DNA of 64,000 nt. It comes from Bog-473 sp963807775. Its GTDB lineage: Bacteria; Actinomycetota; Acidimicrobiia; Acidimicrobiales; RAAP-2. A program made the translations under genes and the position numbers. The notes beneath the pieces are model-generated. The model searched no databases. It had not been told where the DNA came from and saw only the letters and a program-made list of their open reading frames with translations. Location of the stretch: positions 1 to 64,000 of the forward strand of contig CAWECY010000007.1 in NCBI GenBank assembly GCA_963807775.1. Reading direction: 5' to 3'. Positions 1 to 9,756 of this stretch are shown here, in pieces (position 1 is the first letter of the stretch; every line of letters starts with the position of its first letter).

Positions 1-849
1 ACTTCGAGATCACCCGCATGGCCCGCCTCTTGGAGGTGTCCACGGCGGGCTACTACCGCTGGCGGGGGCCCAGGACCGTCCCCCGCTCCCGAGCGAGGTC
101 CGCCGGGCCGATCTCGACGCCAAGATCATCGACTTGCACAAGAGCTCGAAGGCACCTACGGCGCCCCCCGGATCACGCTCGACCTCCATGAGGCCGGCGA
201 ACGGGTGAGCCGCAACACCGTGGCCGAGCGCATGGCCAGCCTCGGGATCGTGGGGGTGAGTCCGCGCTTGTTCAAGGTCACCACCACCCCCGATCCGGCC
301 GCCACGTACCCGGCGGACCTGGTGAATCGGCAGTTCCATCCAGACGGCATCGACGAGCTGTGGACGTCTGACATCACCTACCTGAAGGTGGGCGACGGCG
401 AGGCCTACCTGTGTGCCATTCGCGACGAGGGATCGTCTCGCGTGCTCGGGTTCTCCGTGGCTGAGCACATGCGGACCGAGATCGTTCTCGACGCGTTGGA
501 GCAATCGGTGGCCACCAGGTTCGGACACGTCGAGGGAACGGTGTTCCACACCGACCGAGGCAGCCAATTTTCAGACGGCAAGGTCGTGGACCTCTGCGAG
601 CGCGTGGGCCTGGTTCGCTCCATGGGCGCCACGGGAAGCTGTTATGACCATGCGAGCGCCGAGAGCTTCTGGTCGATCTTCAAGCACGAATACTTCTACC
701 GGCACACCTTCGCCACCATCGACGAGCTCCGAGCCGGGATCGCCCGCTACATCAACTTCTACAATCACCAACGTCGTTGCGCCAAGGCTGGCAATCTCAG
801 TCCCATTCGCTACGAGTTATCGTTGGGCCTCAAGCAACAAGCTGCTTAA
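1..849 (+). pseudogene. IS3-family transposase (OrfB-type), 5'-truncated by window edge, frameshifted
   Basis: The readable part from 205 to 849 carries the IS3 rve/integrase core: TSDITYL (first Asp), HTDRGSQF (second Asp) and SAESFWSIFKHE (catalytic Glu), so the DDE triad is intact. Upstream the reading frame changes twice: 3-80 is in frame 3 (FEITRMARLLEVSTAGYY), about 98-140 in frame 2 (RRADLDAKIIDLHKSS) and from about 148 in frame 1 (EGTYGAPRITLDLHE). These pieces line up in the order expected of one OrfB. The element is therefore a decayed copy or contains two indel errors. No partner orfA is visible because the window begins here, and its right terminal repeat could not be fixed. Confidence 0.85.
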
Positions 850-1272
850 TCACCGTGTCCACTATCTCTGGGCAACCTCACTCCGCACACTGCGATGAAT
901 AAGGAGCGTTGGGCGCCAGGAACCACACTGACCAGGATCCGCCGGTTCGCGTCTGTAAGGAACGCTTCCCTGGACCCACTTCGGTGCCCACGAACACCAG
1001 TAGAACGAACACTCCGTCGCTGTGTAGAGCCGTATTGGGCTCGGGACGGCCCGATTGCTTACCCATCACCCAGACGCTGATCGTACGGTTCGGTTCGAGC
1101 TTCAGCTCAGGTCGTCGCCAGTCACCTGGCCAGCGACTCCTTCCACCCAGTTTCCAGCCCGTCCACCCAATCCGTCGCTGTCGTAGAGCGCTCTACTACC
1201 CGCCGCGCTCGGCACGCAATGCGGCAATAGTGAGCTGGTGAAGGAGGAACCACGCAACAGGTTGCTCCTCTT
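850..1272. other. No gene seen (except a repeat at 1142-1198)
   Basis: Only short ORFs without a ribosome-binding site or recognisable protein character occur. The stretch runs from the IS3 remnant to a small minus-strand coding fragment and holds one copy of a 57-bp repeat. Confidence 0.5.
1142..1198 (+). repeat. 57-bp dispersed repeat, copy A
   Basis: It matches 6956-7012 without gaps at most positions by eye; both begin TCCACCCAGTTTCCA and end in TCTACTA. Copy B lies just beyond a tRNA-Gly fragment. Function is unknown; it may be the relic of a mobile-element end or an attachment region. Confidence 0.7.
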
Positions 1273-1440
1273 CATACCTGCGACTCGTCGGCGTCGATGA
1301 CGCGCTGCACCAGGTCGATCAAATGCTTCAGTTCTTCTTCCGTGAGCACAGAGATTGCAGCGGGTGGGCGGTACAGGATGGCTTCGGCTGTAGCGACGGC
1401 GTCGCGCCCACCGCGGAGAGAGCGAAACGAGGGATCAACG
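1273..1440 (-). pseudogene. Possible C-terminal coding fragment
   Basis: On the minus strand a frame ending at the TGA complementary to 1273-1275 encodes SVVDPSFRSLRGGRDAVATA followed by ISVLTEEELKHLIDLVQRVI and ADESQV. The amphipathic tail LTEEELKHLIDLVQRVI resembles the last helix of MarR-type regulators, but there is no DNA-binding part and no in-frame ATG or GTG at a sensible place. It sits just past the end of the broken secreted-protein gene. I read it as a gene remnant with low confidence. Confidence 0.3.
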
Positions 1441-1462
1441 ACTGACGGGCATCGACTGGGGT

Positions 1463-4400
1463 TCAGAACCCTGTTCCAGCGACGATGGAACCATTGAGGT
1501 GGGCCTGGACGTGCCAGCCCAAGGAAGGAGCGTCCCCGAAGTTGAAAACAGCGCCTAGAGCCGAGGTTACCCAGTAGCCCGCCCCATCGGAGCTAGCGAA
1601 AATGGCCGTGGCCGGGTCAGCACGCTGAAGCTGCCCGACGGTGGGGAACCTAAATTGGTGGTGTCGCCATAGCTGAAGACCTGGCCGTTATTCAAGAGGA
1701 CCCAATAGCCTTTGCCGGCGGGAGAGGCGACGGCCGAGGTAACCGTGCCGCGTCCGGGAGCGCCGAGGTATGGGGCGTCACCAAAGGCATAGACCTCCCC
1801 TGTCGAGGTGACGACCCAGTAGCCGTTGCCGCTGTGATCGGGCATTACTGCAACAGCGGAGCCATCGCACCCGCCTATTCCCGGACACGACCCCAGCAAA
1901 GTGCGCGTCACCGAAGGCAAAGACCCCCCCGTCAGAGGCCACCATGAAATAGCCGCCGTCATCGCTGGATGGCACCATCCCGACTATCGGGTCATTGAGG
2001 CTGTAAGGCAGCCCCGAACCGGCCGGGTGGAGCCCAAGACCGGGGATCGAACCGTCAACGCGGTATCGCCGAAGCTAAAGACACCGCCATCTGAGGCGTC
2101 CAGCCAGTATCCGCCATGATCCGCTGTGGGGACAACGCCGACAACGGGTCTTTGCAGTGCGAGGTCGCCCGTTGAGCCATGAAACTCCGCGGAACCGAAG
2201 CTGAAGATGCCGCCATCTGAGCCGACGAGCCAATATCCGTGCGAAGGAGCCGTCGATCCTGCGGTGACCGGACCCGCCTGAGTGCCCGTGCCGGAGAACG
2301 AGATCGACCACAACCCCGTTCCGTCGTTGGCGTTGATGATCCACGAGTCGGTGACTGTACCGACAGCAGTGGGCGAGAAGACAACGGTCTCAGTGAGAGA
2401 TTCTCCCGGACTGAGCGTGGTGCCCTCGGACAGCAGGGTGGAGGCGACGAATGGTCCTGTCGAGGGCGGCTTAGACTTCGTGATCTCAAGGTTCGTATCC
2501 CCGGTGTTGGATACCGTAAATGATTTGGTGGACGTCGAACCGACTGCCACGACCCGTAGTCGACCGACGTCGGAGCAATGGAGAGCACCCCCGGCGACGC
2601 GGCATTGCCGGTGAGGGTCACCACGATGTCTCCTCCAGTGCTGTCCAACTCCAGAGTCGATGAAAAGCTCCCGTTGACCGTTGGGGCGAATGTCACGTTG
2701 ACCACGACCTCAGCTCCGGGCTGCAGCTGCGAATCTACGGCCGGGGCGCCAGCGACGGAGAACGGGGCTGCCGGCATGTCGACCGCCGAGACAGTCAATG
2801 GTTGCGACCCGTTGTTAGCAAAACCCACGGTCGCGCTGGATTGGGTATCGGGCGCGATCCCGCCAAAGCTGATGCCGCTGGTCGTCGAGGTCAGACTTGG
2901 ACCGGCCAGCTCCCCAGAGCCGGACAGCGAGACCGTCGCTGTCTCCGATGTACCAACCGTGACAGTGAGGCCCCCGCCGACGGGTCCCGCCGTGGTCGGA
3001 GTGAAAGTCACCGGCACAGTGATGGACGCTCCTTCGGCAAGGACAACCGGAAGGCTTGGGGCTTCCACTGTGAACGGCCCTTTGAGAGTGAGCGACGTGA
3101 TTGTCACTGCACTGTTCACGGTAATGGTCAGGGGCTCGGTGGAGCTCTGTCCAATCACGGTCGTCGGGAAGGTTGGCGCCGGGGCAGTAACAGGAGCACT
3201 CACCGGGGAGCCGAACCCAAGGACGTGTCCGTCACGGGTGCCGACGTACAGACGGTTGTTGGCCACGCCAGGGGGGTTGAACTTGGAGGATGTGCCAACA
3301 GGTGCGCTCCACACCAGTTTCAAAACCCCATCCACCGGCACCGGGTCGTATGCGCGGAGCTGAGCCCCCGCCCCTGATCCGTCTGCAGACCACACCGTCC
3401 ACACCAACGCGGAACCAGAGGTCGTGCCACTAGAGGTGACCACGGGGGCGCTCGAGCCGAAGCCGAATGCGTCCTGTGACTGCCCCACCAGGTTGAGAGT
3501 GGGAGTGTCTGCGCCGTTCACGCCGTACTGATACACATCCATGAGTCCTGCGGAACCCGATGTCGCGACCGACCCCGAGGCAGTCGGGATGTAGATGTAT
3601 CCGCCGTCGCCGGGCCAGACAGCTGGGCTGGACCAGACCCCGCCGTTGGGCCCGTAGCGGCCTACCACGTCGTCGGTGCCGTTTGGTCCTTCCCCTACTC
3701 CACCCAGATTGTCAGCGATTCAAGAGGTAGACGTATCCCTCCTTCCCCACCTCCACGGCGAGGTGTGGAATGGAGGCGGTTCCGAAGTAGGCGTCGGGGA
3801 GCACGACGGGGCTGCCGGATCCGAAGTCGAGGTCACTCTGGTCGAGGGTGGCGGCGTCGTACGGTGAGAAGAAATCGACGGCCTTGAGGGAACCGTTCGG
3901 CTGAACGGCGACCCGAACGACCGCCTCTCCCAGATCTGGCGGCGGAGTCTTCCCAGGGATGGGTCCGGACCCATTCGACGCGCCGTTGCCCGTGGCGAAC
4001 AGAATTTGCCCCGAGCCGTCAGATACCAGACCGCCACCGGACATCCAGATGCCGGCCCCGGAGTCCCCGGGCGTGGCAGCCGTGGTCCACATGGTCTGCA
4101 GAGTCCCCGTCTCGGTCACGCCGGCGATCCAACCGTACCAAGGGGAGATGTCGCAGTGGGCGCCGAATGCGGCATACACCGTGCCGTTCATGAGGAGGAG
4201 TCCCGGACGCTGGAGCTCCAATAGTGGGTTGAATGTCAACGAGGGTGCGTTCGACGCCGTGCCCTGAATCTGCACAGGAAATCCAGGCTCCTCTGCTCCG
4301 TTGTCAGCCAAGTTGAGGGCGTGCATGTAGTAAGCGGTCGGGCCAGAGTCTCCCGAGACGTACTCATTGTCCACCAGGTATTCGACATTGGTGCTCTGGT

Positions 4401-4875
4401 CAACAACAGGCGTGGAGGTGACACCGAAGCTCGGTGTCAGATCGCCGCATCCGATATTGGACGCCAGGACAGGTGCACCGAACTGACGAGTCCATAGGAT
4501 CGTCCCAGTGACGGGATCGAGGCCGTAGGCAAAGTTGTTCTCTGTATTGATCAAGAGTTGCCCATCGTCGACAAGGGGCTGGCCGTAGACCTCGCCATTG
4601 ACAGAGGTGTCGAACAACTGCCCGAAAGTTCCGCTGCTGACGAGGGAAGGGCTCAAATTGGTTTGGTCCGGATACCAGCCGCTCCTGTAATTGTCGGCGC
4701 CCCGAGTGGCCCCATCACTCGCGCTTGTGGTCGCTCCCGCAGGAGCGCGTACGGCCATTCCCGCTGCAACAGGGCCTGCGAAAAGGACAAGCAATGCACC
4801 GACCGTCACGAGAAATCTGCGAGACCGCCGGTGAGCCACCACCATTGGGTTCCGACACGGAGCCGTTCGAATCAT
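1463..4875 (-). pseudogene. Secreted PQQ-like / ASH-domain / GYW-repeat protein, five frameshifts
   Basis: Reading from 4875 leftwards gives a signal peptide (hydrophobic FLVTVGALLVLFAGPVAAG, residues about 20-38), a beta-propeller-like region with PQQ-type phrases (YGLDPVTGTILWTRQFG), two or three ASH/HYDIN-like beta-sandwich modules (VSFGGIAPDTQSSATV type, FTPTTAG, FSPTAVGT), and at least four C-terminal repeats of the GYWLVGSDGGIFSFGSA kind ending at 1463. The frame breaks at about 3714 (extra T in coding strand), 2556 (G lost), 2053 (G lost), 1892 (extra G) and 1645 (C lost); in each case the next frame continues the same domain. Four of the five are in G or C runs. Restored length is about 1130 residues. 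An intact relative with the same repeats lies at 43080-44378. Likely an exported surface or adhesion protein; no enzyme activity can be assigned. Confidence 0.75.
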
Positions 4876-5095
4876 GACCTGTCGTACCTCCTCGGTGAAC
4901 CAATCACCCCCTCAGGCAACTGCACCACACACCAGCGACAGGCTGGACCTTCGTTCCGCGTTCACACTAGCGGGATCGGTCCCTGATGCCGAGCGACGGC
5001 ACTATGAAAATGGCTGGCGCCCTTCCCAAAAGACGCCGTCGCCGGAGGTCGTACTTGGAGCGTAAGTGAGACCGGCCCGCTTCGAAAGGAGGTGG

Positions 5096-5913
5096 CTACC
5101 GCTGAACCGTCACTAGCAAGAAGGTGGCGGAGATGGAGGTAGCGTCGCTGGTCGGACTCGCATTCTGCGAGTTGAACAGTGCCTCTAGTTCAGCTTGCAG
5201 CTCGGCCTCCCTGCCAGCAATCGCTGCAGCCTCGAAGGCATTCATCGTCGGGCCGTAGTACGTGCGGAATTCGGCCAGAAAGTCCGATGGCTTTCCCGGA
5301 TACGAGAACGTGTAGGTCGCGCGGTCGAAGGTGATCTGTGCCTCGGATACACCCGACGCCATGAAACGCTCGATCACGTTATTCTCGACACCCCAGGTCA
5401 TTGGGCTGACGAAGCCGTCGGGAGGCGGTGGCGAATAGGCGGAACTGATCTTCAGGATCTGCGCTACGAGTGTGGGGTCACCCGGGATCCAGTTCCCCAT
5501 GACGATCCGCCCGCCGGGACGCGTCACACGGACCACCTCTTTGGCCACGTCGAAGGGCTTCGGAGCGAACATTGCGCCGAAGATGCTCACCACAAGGTCG
5601 AACCGCTCGTCCTCGATGTCGTGAAGGTCCGAGGCGTCGCCCTCCTCAAATCTGCAGTTGGTGAGACCAAGCTCGGCCGCCCGCTCGTTACCCGGCCTCG
5701 ACGAGGTTGGCAGCGATGTCCACACCCAAGACGTTGGCTCCGAGCATTGCCGCCGGCAACGCCGTCGTCCCATCGCCACAGCCGAGGTCGAGGACGTCGA
5801 GGCCGTTGGTGATTCCCAGTTCCTTGACCAGCGCCTCTCCGCTCTCCCTCATGCTCGTGGGCGATGCGGGTGAAGTCGCCCTTCTCCCAGAGTGCCTTGT
5901 TCGGATTCATCAT
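5096..5913 (-). pseudogene. Class I SAM-dependent methyltransferase, two frameshifts
   Basis: The gene begins at an ATG at 5913 (MMNPNKALWEKGDFTRIA) and ends at 5096. Motif I is readable in the middle frame (LDVLDLGCGDGTTALPAA), followed by the acidic strand-2 end VLGVDIA and, in the last frame, RFEEGDASDL and DLVVSIFGAMFAP (motif IV region) and RVTRPGGRIVMGNWIPG. One extra C at about 5860 and one extra G at about 5696 break the frame, both in homopolymers. It is divergent from the HxlR regulator at 6003 with a 90-bp shared intergenic region, a common arrangement in which the regulator controls the enzyme. Substrate unknown; the pattern fits ubiE-like small-molecule methyltransferases. Confidence 0.75.
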
Positions 5914-6002
5914 CTGCCTCCTCGGAGTCGTCTTGCAACAACAGTGACCGGAGGATGCTCCTGCGACTAGTACAAGTTCTGAAGCGCGGATAACCTGCGG
6001 TT

Positions 6003-6701
6003 ATGAGTGGATACGGCCAGTTCTGCCCGGTGTCCAAGGCCACTGAAATCCTGTGCCAGCGCTGGACCCCCCTGATCCTGCGAGAGCTCCTTGTGGGCAG
6101 CTCGCGGTTCAACGAGATCCGCCGAGGTGTTCCGACCTGCTCGCCGGCTCTGTTGTCCAAGCGCCTCAAAGAACTCGAGCTGGCCGGGGTTGTTGTCCGG
6201 ACGGTCACCGATGACGACGGACCCGTCTACGGCTTGACCGAGGCCGGGCTCGAACTGTTCCCACTCATCCAGGGACTTGGAGTGTGGGGGCAACGCTGGG
6301 CCCGCAGCGACTACGGGCCTGATGACTTAGATCCAGGACTGTTGCTCTGGGATGTCCGCCGATTCCTTTCCCCTGGCGTATTCGGCGAACGTCGCGTCGT
6401 CGTCCAACTCGCCTTCCCCTCATTGCCGGCAAAGCGTCGCTACTACTGGGTCGTCGTCGACGAAGACGAGGTGGATCTGTGCTTGACCGATCCGGGGTTC
6501 GAGATCGACGTGCTCCTCGATGCCGATCTACGCGCCCTCACACAAGTTTGGATGGGCGATGCCACCTTCACTGACGCACTGGCCGATGGTCGAATCACGC
6601 TGAACCGGCCAGCGAGAGTTGACCCGAATCATCCCGGACTGGTTCAGCCAGCATCCGATCTTGGCCAGCGTCGAGCGAGGGTGATTTCCGGGATCCTGTA
6701 G
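6003..6701 (+). CDS. HxlR-family winged-helix regulator with C-terminal SCP2-like domain
   Basis: Residues about 1-100 form an HxlR winged helix: CPVSKATEILCQRWTPLILREL, then RFNEIRRGVPTCSPALLSKRLKELE and the wing region DDGPVYGLTEAG. The remaining 130 residues (VVQLAFPSLPAKRRYYWVVV, then a C-terminal helix region) resemble the SCP2 sterol-carrier-like domain often attached to HxlR proteins in actinobacteria. It is intact, 232 residues. It is transcribed away from the broken methyltransferase at 5096-5913 and probably regulated it and itself; that is inference from layout. The ligand is unknown. Confidence 0.85.
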   Translation: MSGYGQFCPVSKATEILCQRWTPLILRELLVGSSRFNEIRRGVPTCSPALLSKRLKELELAGVVVRTVTDDDGPVYGLTEAGLELFPLIQGLGVWGQRWARSDYGPDDLDPGLLLWDVRRFLSPGVFGERRVVVQLAFPSLPAKRRYYWVVVDEDEVDLCLTDPGFEIDVLLDADLRALTQVWMGDATFTDALADGRITLNRPARVDPNHPGLVQPASDLGQRRARVISGIL

Positions 6702-6858
6702 GGCCAACTCCACTCCCCCGTGACGAGCCGAACCTTTGGTCGCGTCCATCACTCCTGCCTTGTCCCGTGATGCCCACTGCTGGGCGGTGATGGGCAAAAC
6801 AGTGAACTGAACCAGCGGACAGGCTCGCATCGGCCCAGCTAGAGGACGAGATTTCGAG

Positions 6859-6905
6859 AGCGGAACACGGGATTCGAACCCGCGACCCTCACCTTGGCAA
6901 GGTGG
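6859..6905 (-). tRNA. 3' fragment of tRNA-Gly(GCC)
   Basis: On the minus strand the anticodon arm CCACC-TTGCCAA-GGTGA (one C-A mismatch), variable loop, T arm GCGGG-TTCGAAT-CCCGT and acceptor strand GTTCCGC are present in order. The D arm and 5' acceptor strand are absent: upstream bases (6906-6935) do not fold as a D arm. It is a 3' half-tRNA, the kind left where an integrating element used a tRNA gene as attachment site. It is not expected to work as a tRNA. Confidence 0.7.
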
Positions 6906-6955
6906 TGGGTTTTCGTCCGTTCAGTCTGCCTCCGGTCCACTAAGTGCCGCCGCTG

Positions 6956-7012
6956 TCCACCCAGTTTCCACCTCGTCCACTCAATCCGCCGCTGTAGTAG
7001 GGCGGTCTACTA
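6956..7012 (+). repeat. 57-bp dispersed repeat, copy B
   Basis: Close match to 1142-1198. It lies between the tRNA-Gly fragment and the left end of the IS1380 element. Confidence 0.7.
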
Positions 7013-7036
7013 AGCCTCGATCCACCGATGAATTGA

Positions 7037-8529
7037 GCGGAGCGTAGGCCGCGTATCCGCGGAAAGTGCCCCCTGCGCTGGAAGAATTGCGGTGTTCGAC
7101 GTCGCAGTTCCCCAGCACCAAGGAGGCACTTTCTGTGAGGCCAGTATCGCGCGGGATCGACCGCATCGAGGTGACCTTCGACGAGCCCAACCTGGTGGCC
7201 AATGCCGGGCTGCTCTTGGTCGCGACGTTGGTCGTTCGCCTCGGACTCGAGCGCCTGGTCAACGCCACCGTCCGTTTGTCGGGTCGTGTCGGCGGAGCGT
7301 CTCCGGGACGCAAGGTGCTGACCTTGGTGCACGCCATGGTGGCGGGCGCCAGCCACATCGACCACGCCGACATGCTGCGCTCTGGCGCGACCGCCTCGGT
7401 GCTCGGCCACCGGGTGATGGCGCCGTCCACGCTCGGCACGTTCCTGCGTGCCTTCACCTTCGGCCACGTCCGCCAGCTCGACGCCGTGCTGGCCGAGGCG
7501 CTGCGCCGGGCCTGGGCGCTCGGGCGCGGGACCCGGAGCCGCCCAGATGGTCATCGACCTCGACTCGACCATCTGCGAGGTGTGCGGCAAGGCCAAACGC
7601 GGGGCGGGCTTCGGCTACACCCACCGGCTCGGCTATCACCCCCTCCTCGCCACGTGGGCCGCCACCGGCGAGGTGCTCCATGCCCGCCTGCGCAAGGGTG
7701 CGGCCAACACCCAGCGCGGCACCAAGCGCTTCGTCGAAGAGCTGGTCGCCCGGGTGCGCCGGGCCGGGGCGACCGGCGAGCTCATCATGCGCTTTGACTC
7801 GGGCTTTTGGTCCAACGCCACCATCGCCACCCTCGAGCGCCTCGACGTCGGCTTCACCATGGGCGTGCGCATGATCAAGTCCGTGCTCAGCGCCGTTGTC
7901 AGCCATCGACGAGTCGGCCTGGACCCCGATCGAGTACACCCGCCGACGGCGAGGCCGAGGTGGCCGAGTGCACCTACAAGGGCCGCCGCCTCATCGTGCG
8001 GCGGACCCGGCTGGTCGGTCGCCAGGCCACGCTGTGGCCCGAGTGGCGCCACTTCGCCTTCGTCACCGATCTCGCGGGTCACCCCGTCGACGTCGATGCC
8101 TTCCACCGTGATCACGCCCGGGTCGAACTCGCCATCCGGGACCTCAAAGAAGGGGCCGGACTCGAGCACGTGCCCTCGGGCCAGTTCTTCGCCAACGCGG
8201 CCTGGCTGCTCTGCGCCGTCCTGGCCCACGACCTCATCCGCTGGACCGCCATGCTCGGCGAGCTCACACCCGCCGACCAGCTCACCGTGGCCCGCACCGT
8301 GCGCACCCGGTTCTTCTGTGTTCCGGGTCGCCTGGTCAGCCGTTCGGGCAAGCCGACACTGCGCGCCCCTCTCGAGTGGCCATGGGCCGACAGGTTCCTC
8401 CGCGCACTCGACCTCTTGCGAAGCCTGCCACCCGTCCCCGTGTAGGCAGAGCATCCCGCGGGCGGCGCACCGCAGACGACGGCATCAGGCGCTGACATCA
8501 AGGTGCATGATCTGAAGGCCTACCTCCGC
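7037..8529 (+). mobile_element. IS1380-family insertion sequence
   Basis: The transposase pseudogene at 7139-8445 is bordered by imperfect inverted repeats GCGGAGCGTAGGCC (7037-7050) and GGCCTACCTCCGC (8517-8529). No convincing target duplication was found. Ends are approximate. Confidence 0.6.
7139..8445 (+). pseudogene. IS1380-family transposase, three frameshifts
   Basis: The product begins MRPVSRGIDRIEVTFDEPNL and continues through LTLVHAMVAGASHIDHADML, MVIDLDSTICEVCGKAKRG (first catalytic Asp region), LIMRFDSGFWSN (second Asp) and DHARVELAIRDLKEGAGLEH (Glu region), which is the order of an IS1380 DDE transposase. The frame changes near 7530, near 7897 (extra A) and near 7950 (extra C); the remaining protein is colinear. 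It is almost certainly inactive unless the indels are sequencing errors. Confidence 0.8.
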
Positions 8530-8754
8530 ACGCCCTGATTGCCTGTGACGTCATGAACGAACCCAGTTGGCATCCGAACATCAACCCAAGGGGCCACCTC
8601 GTCGGTTCACCCCGGCATTTTTCGGTGGATCGAGGCTTAGAGCACATTCTTGACGAAGAGGTTGTCGGTGGCCTCAGCCACTTCGATGTGGGATTCTCCA
8701 TGGCGATAAACCAAACGAGTCGGAAGGCTCGCATGTGCAAGGAGAGGAGGCACC

Positions 8755-9045
8755 ATGATCGGTGTCAACGTTGTATTCGACTACGACGGCAACTTCGATC
8801 GCTCCCGGGTGGTTGAGGTGGCTAAGAATGCGCGGAAGATGTTCGAGGGCCTACCAGGTCTTCGCTTCAAGGTCTTCACCGTCGACGAGAAGCAGCAGCG
8901 GGCGATGAACTTCTACGTGTGGGACTCGCAGGAGGCGGCAGAAGCTTTCTTTACCGACGAACTTCGCGAGAGAGTGACTGGGTTATACGGGGTATCGCCC
9001 ACGCTCAGCTACCTGGAGATCGCCGAACTCGTTGACAACTCATAG
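8755..9045 (+). CDS. YdhR/ABM-like small putative monooxygenase
   Basis: A 96-residue protein (MIGVNVVFDYDGNFDRSRV) with the size and ferredoxin-like alpha/beta pattern of YdhR-type or antibiotic-biosynthesis-monooxygenase-fold proteins: strand, helix (VVEVAKNARKMFEGLPG), strands LRFKVFTVDEKQ and RAMNFYVWDSQEAAEAFF, closing helix and YLEIAEL. A strong Shine-Dalgarno, AGGAGAGGAGG, lies just before the ATG. No cofactor motif is expected in this fold. Stand-alone gene; substrate unknown. The alternative is a non-enzymatic stress-responsive dimeric barrel protein. Confidence 0.6.
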   Translation: MIGVNVVFDYDGNFDRSRVVEVAKNARKMFEGLPGLRFKVFTVDEKQQRAMNFYVWDSQEAAEAFFTDELRERVTGLYGVSPTLSYLEIAELVDNS

Positions 9046-9756
9046 AACGAAAAGGGCGCACATCGAGCGTGGTCAGAGGGTGACCCCTACCGCCGGTTCA
9101 GTGAGACCTGTCAGCGATGCTGCTGTTCTGTCTTGTGGTGCTGATGACCGATGTCATTAGCCCGAGTTTCTAATCTCTCGCTCCGTCAACATCGCTTTGG
9201 GTCACCCGAATCGAACGCGGCCAGCCCCGGGCAGCTGAGAGCCTGACCCAATAGGCGTCCCCATCGAATGAGATCCATGACACCGTAGGGGGTGATGCCT
9301 CGGGTCCGGATAGCGCGAGAAGATTGGACCGGTACTTTGGGTCGGTTCGATAGCCGCGAATCGGGTGGTCAACTTCGGCGGTGCAATTACCACCGGCACG
9401 ACCCCGAGCCCGCCACGACAACTTCGCCAGTCTCTTCACGGAAGCTTCTCCCGGTTCGGCGCCTCTGGTTGCGAGTGTACGCCTTCACCTCGATATGTCG
9501 CGTTCGGGAAGGTCTGAAGTGGGCTAAATGTCCCCGACCGCCGGGAGGATGGCACATCGGGGATACGTCCTGGGAGTCGAGGATTCGCGTCCGGAACCGG
9601 CACTCGCGAGGGATCTGAAGGCGAAAATGCGGCATCAGATCGGGGCGTGATGTGCGCTCCAGGGGAAACCCAGCTCGCAAACCGTCGCGGAATTCTGGTC
9701 CCGGCTCTCCCGATCGGTGGTAACTGCTCGCTCGTCAGGGGCAAACTGTCATTTCT
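9046..9756. other. No gene supported
   Basis: About 700 bases between two plus-strand genes. A minus-strand frame at 9170-9439 (GTG start, about 89 residues) has some protein-like phrases (TVSWISFDGDAYWVRL) but no ribosome-binding site or recognised family, so I do not call it. Confidence 0.4.
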
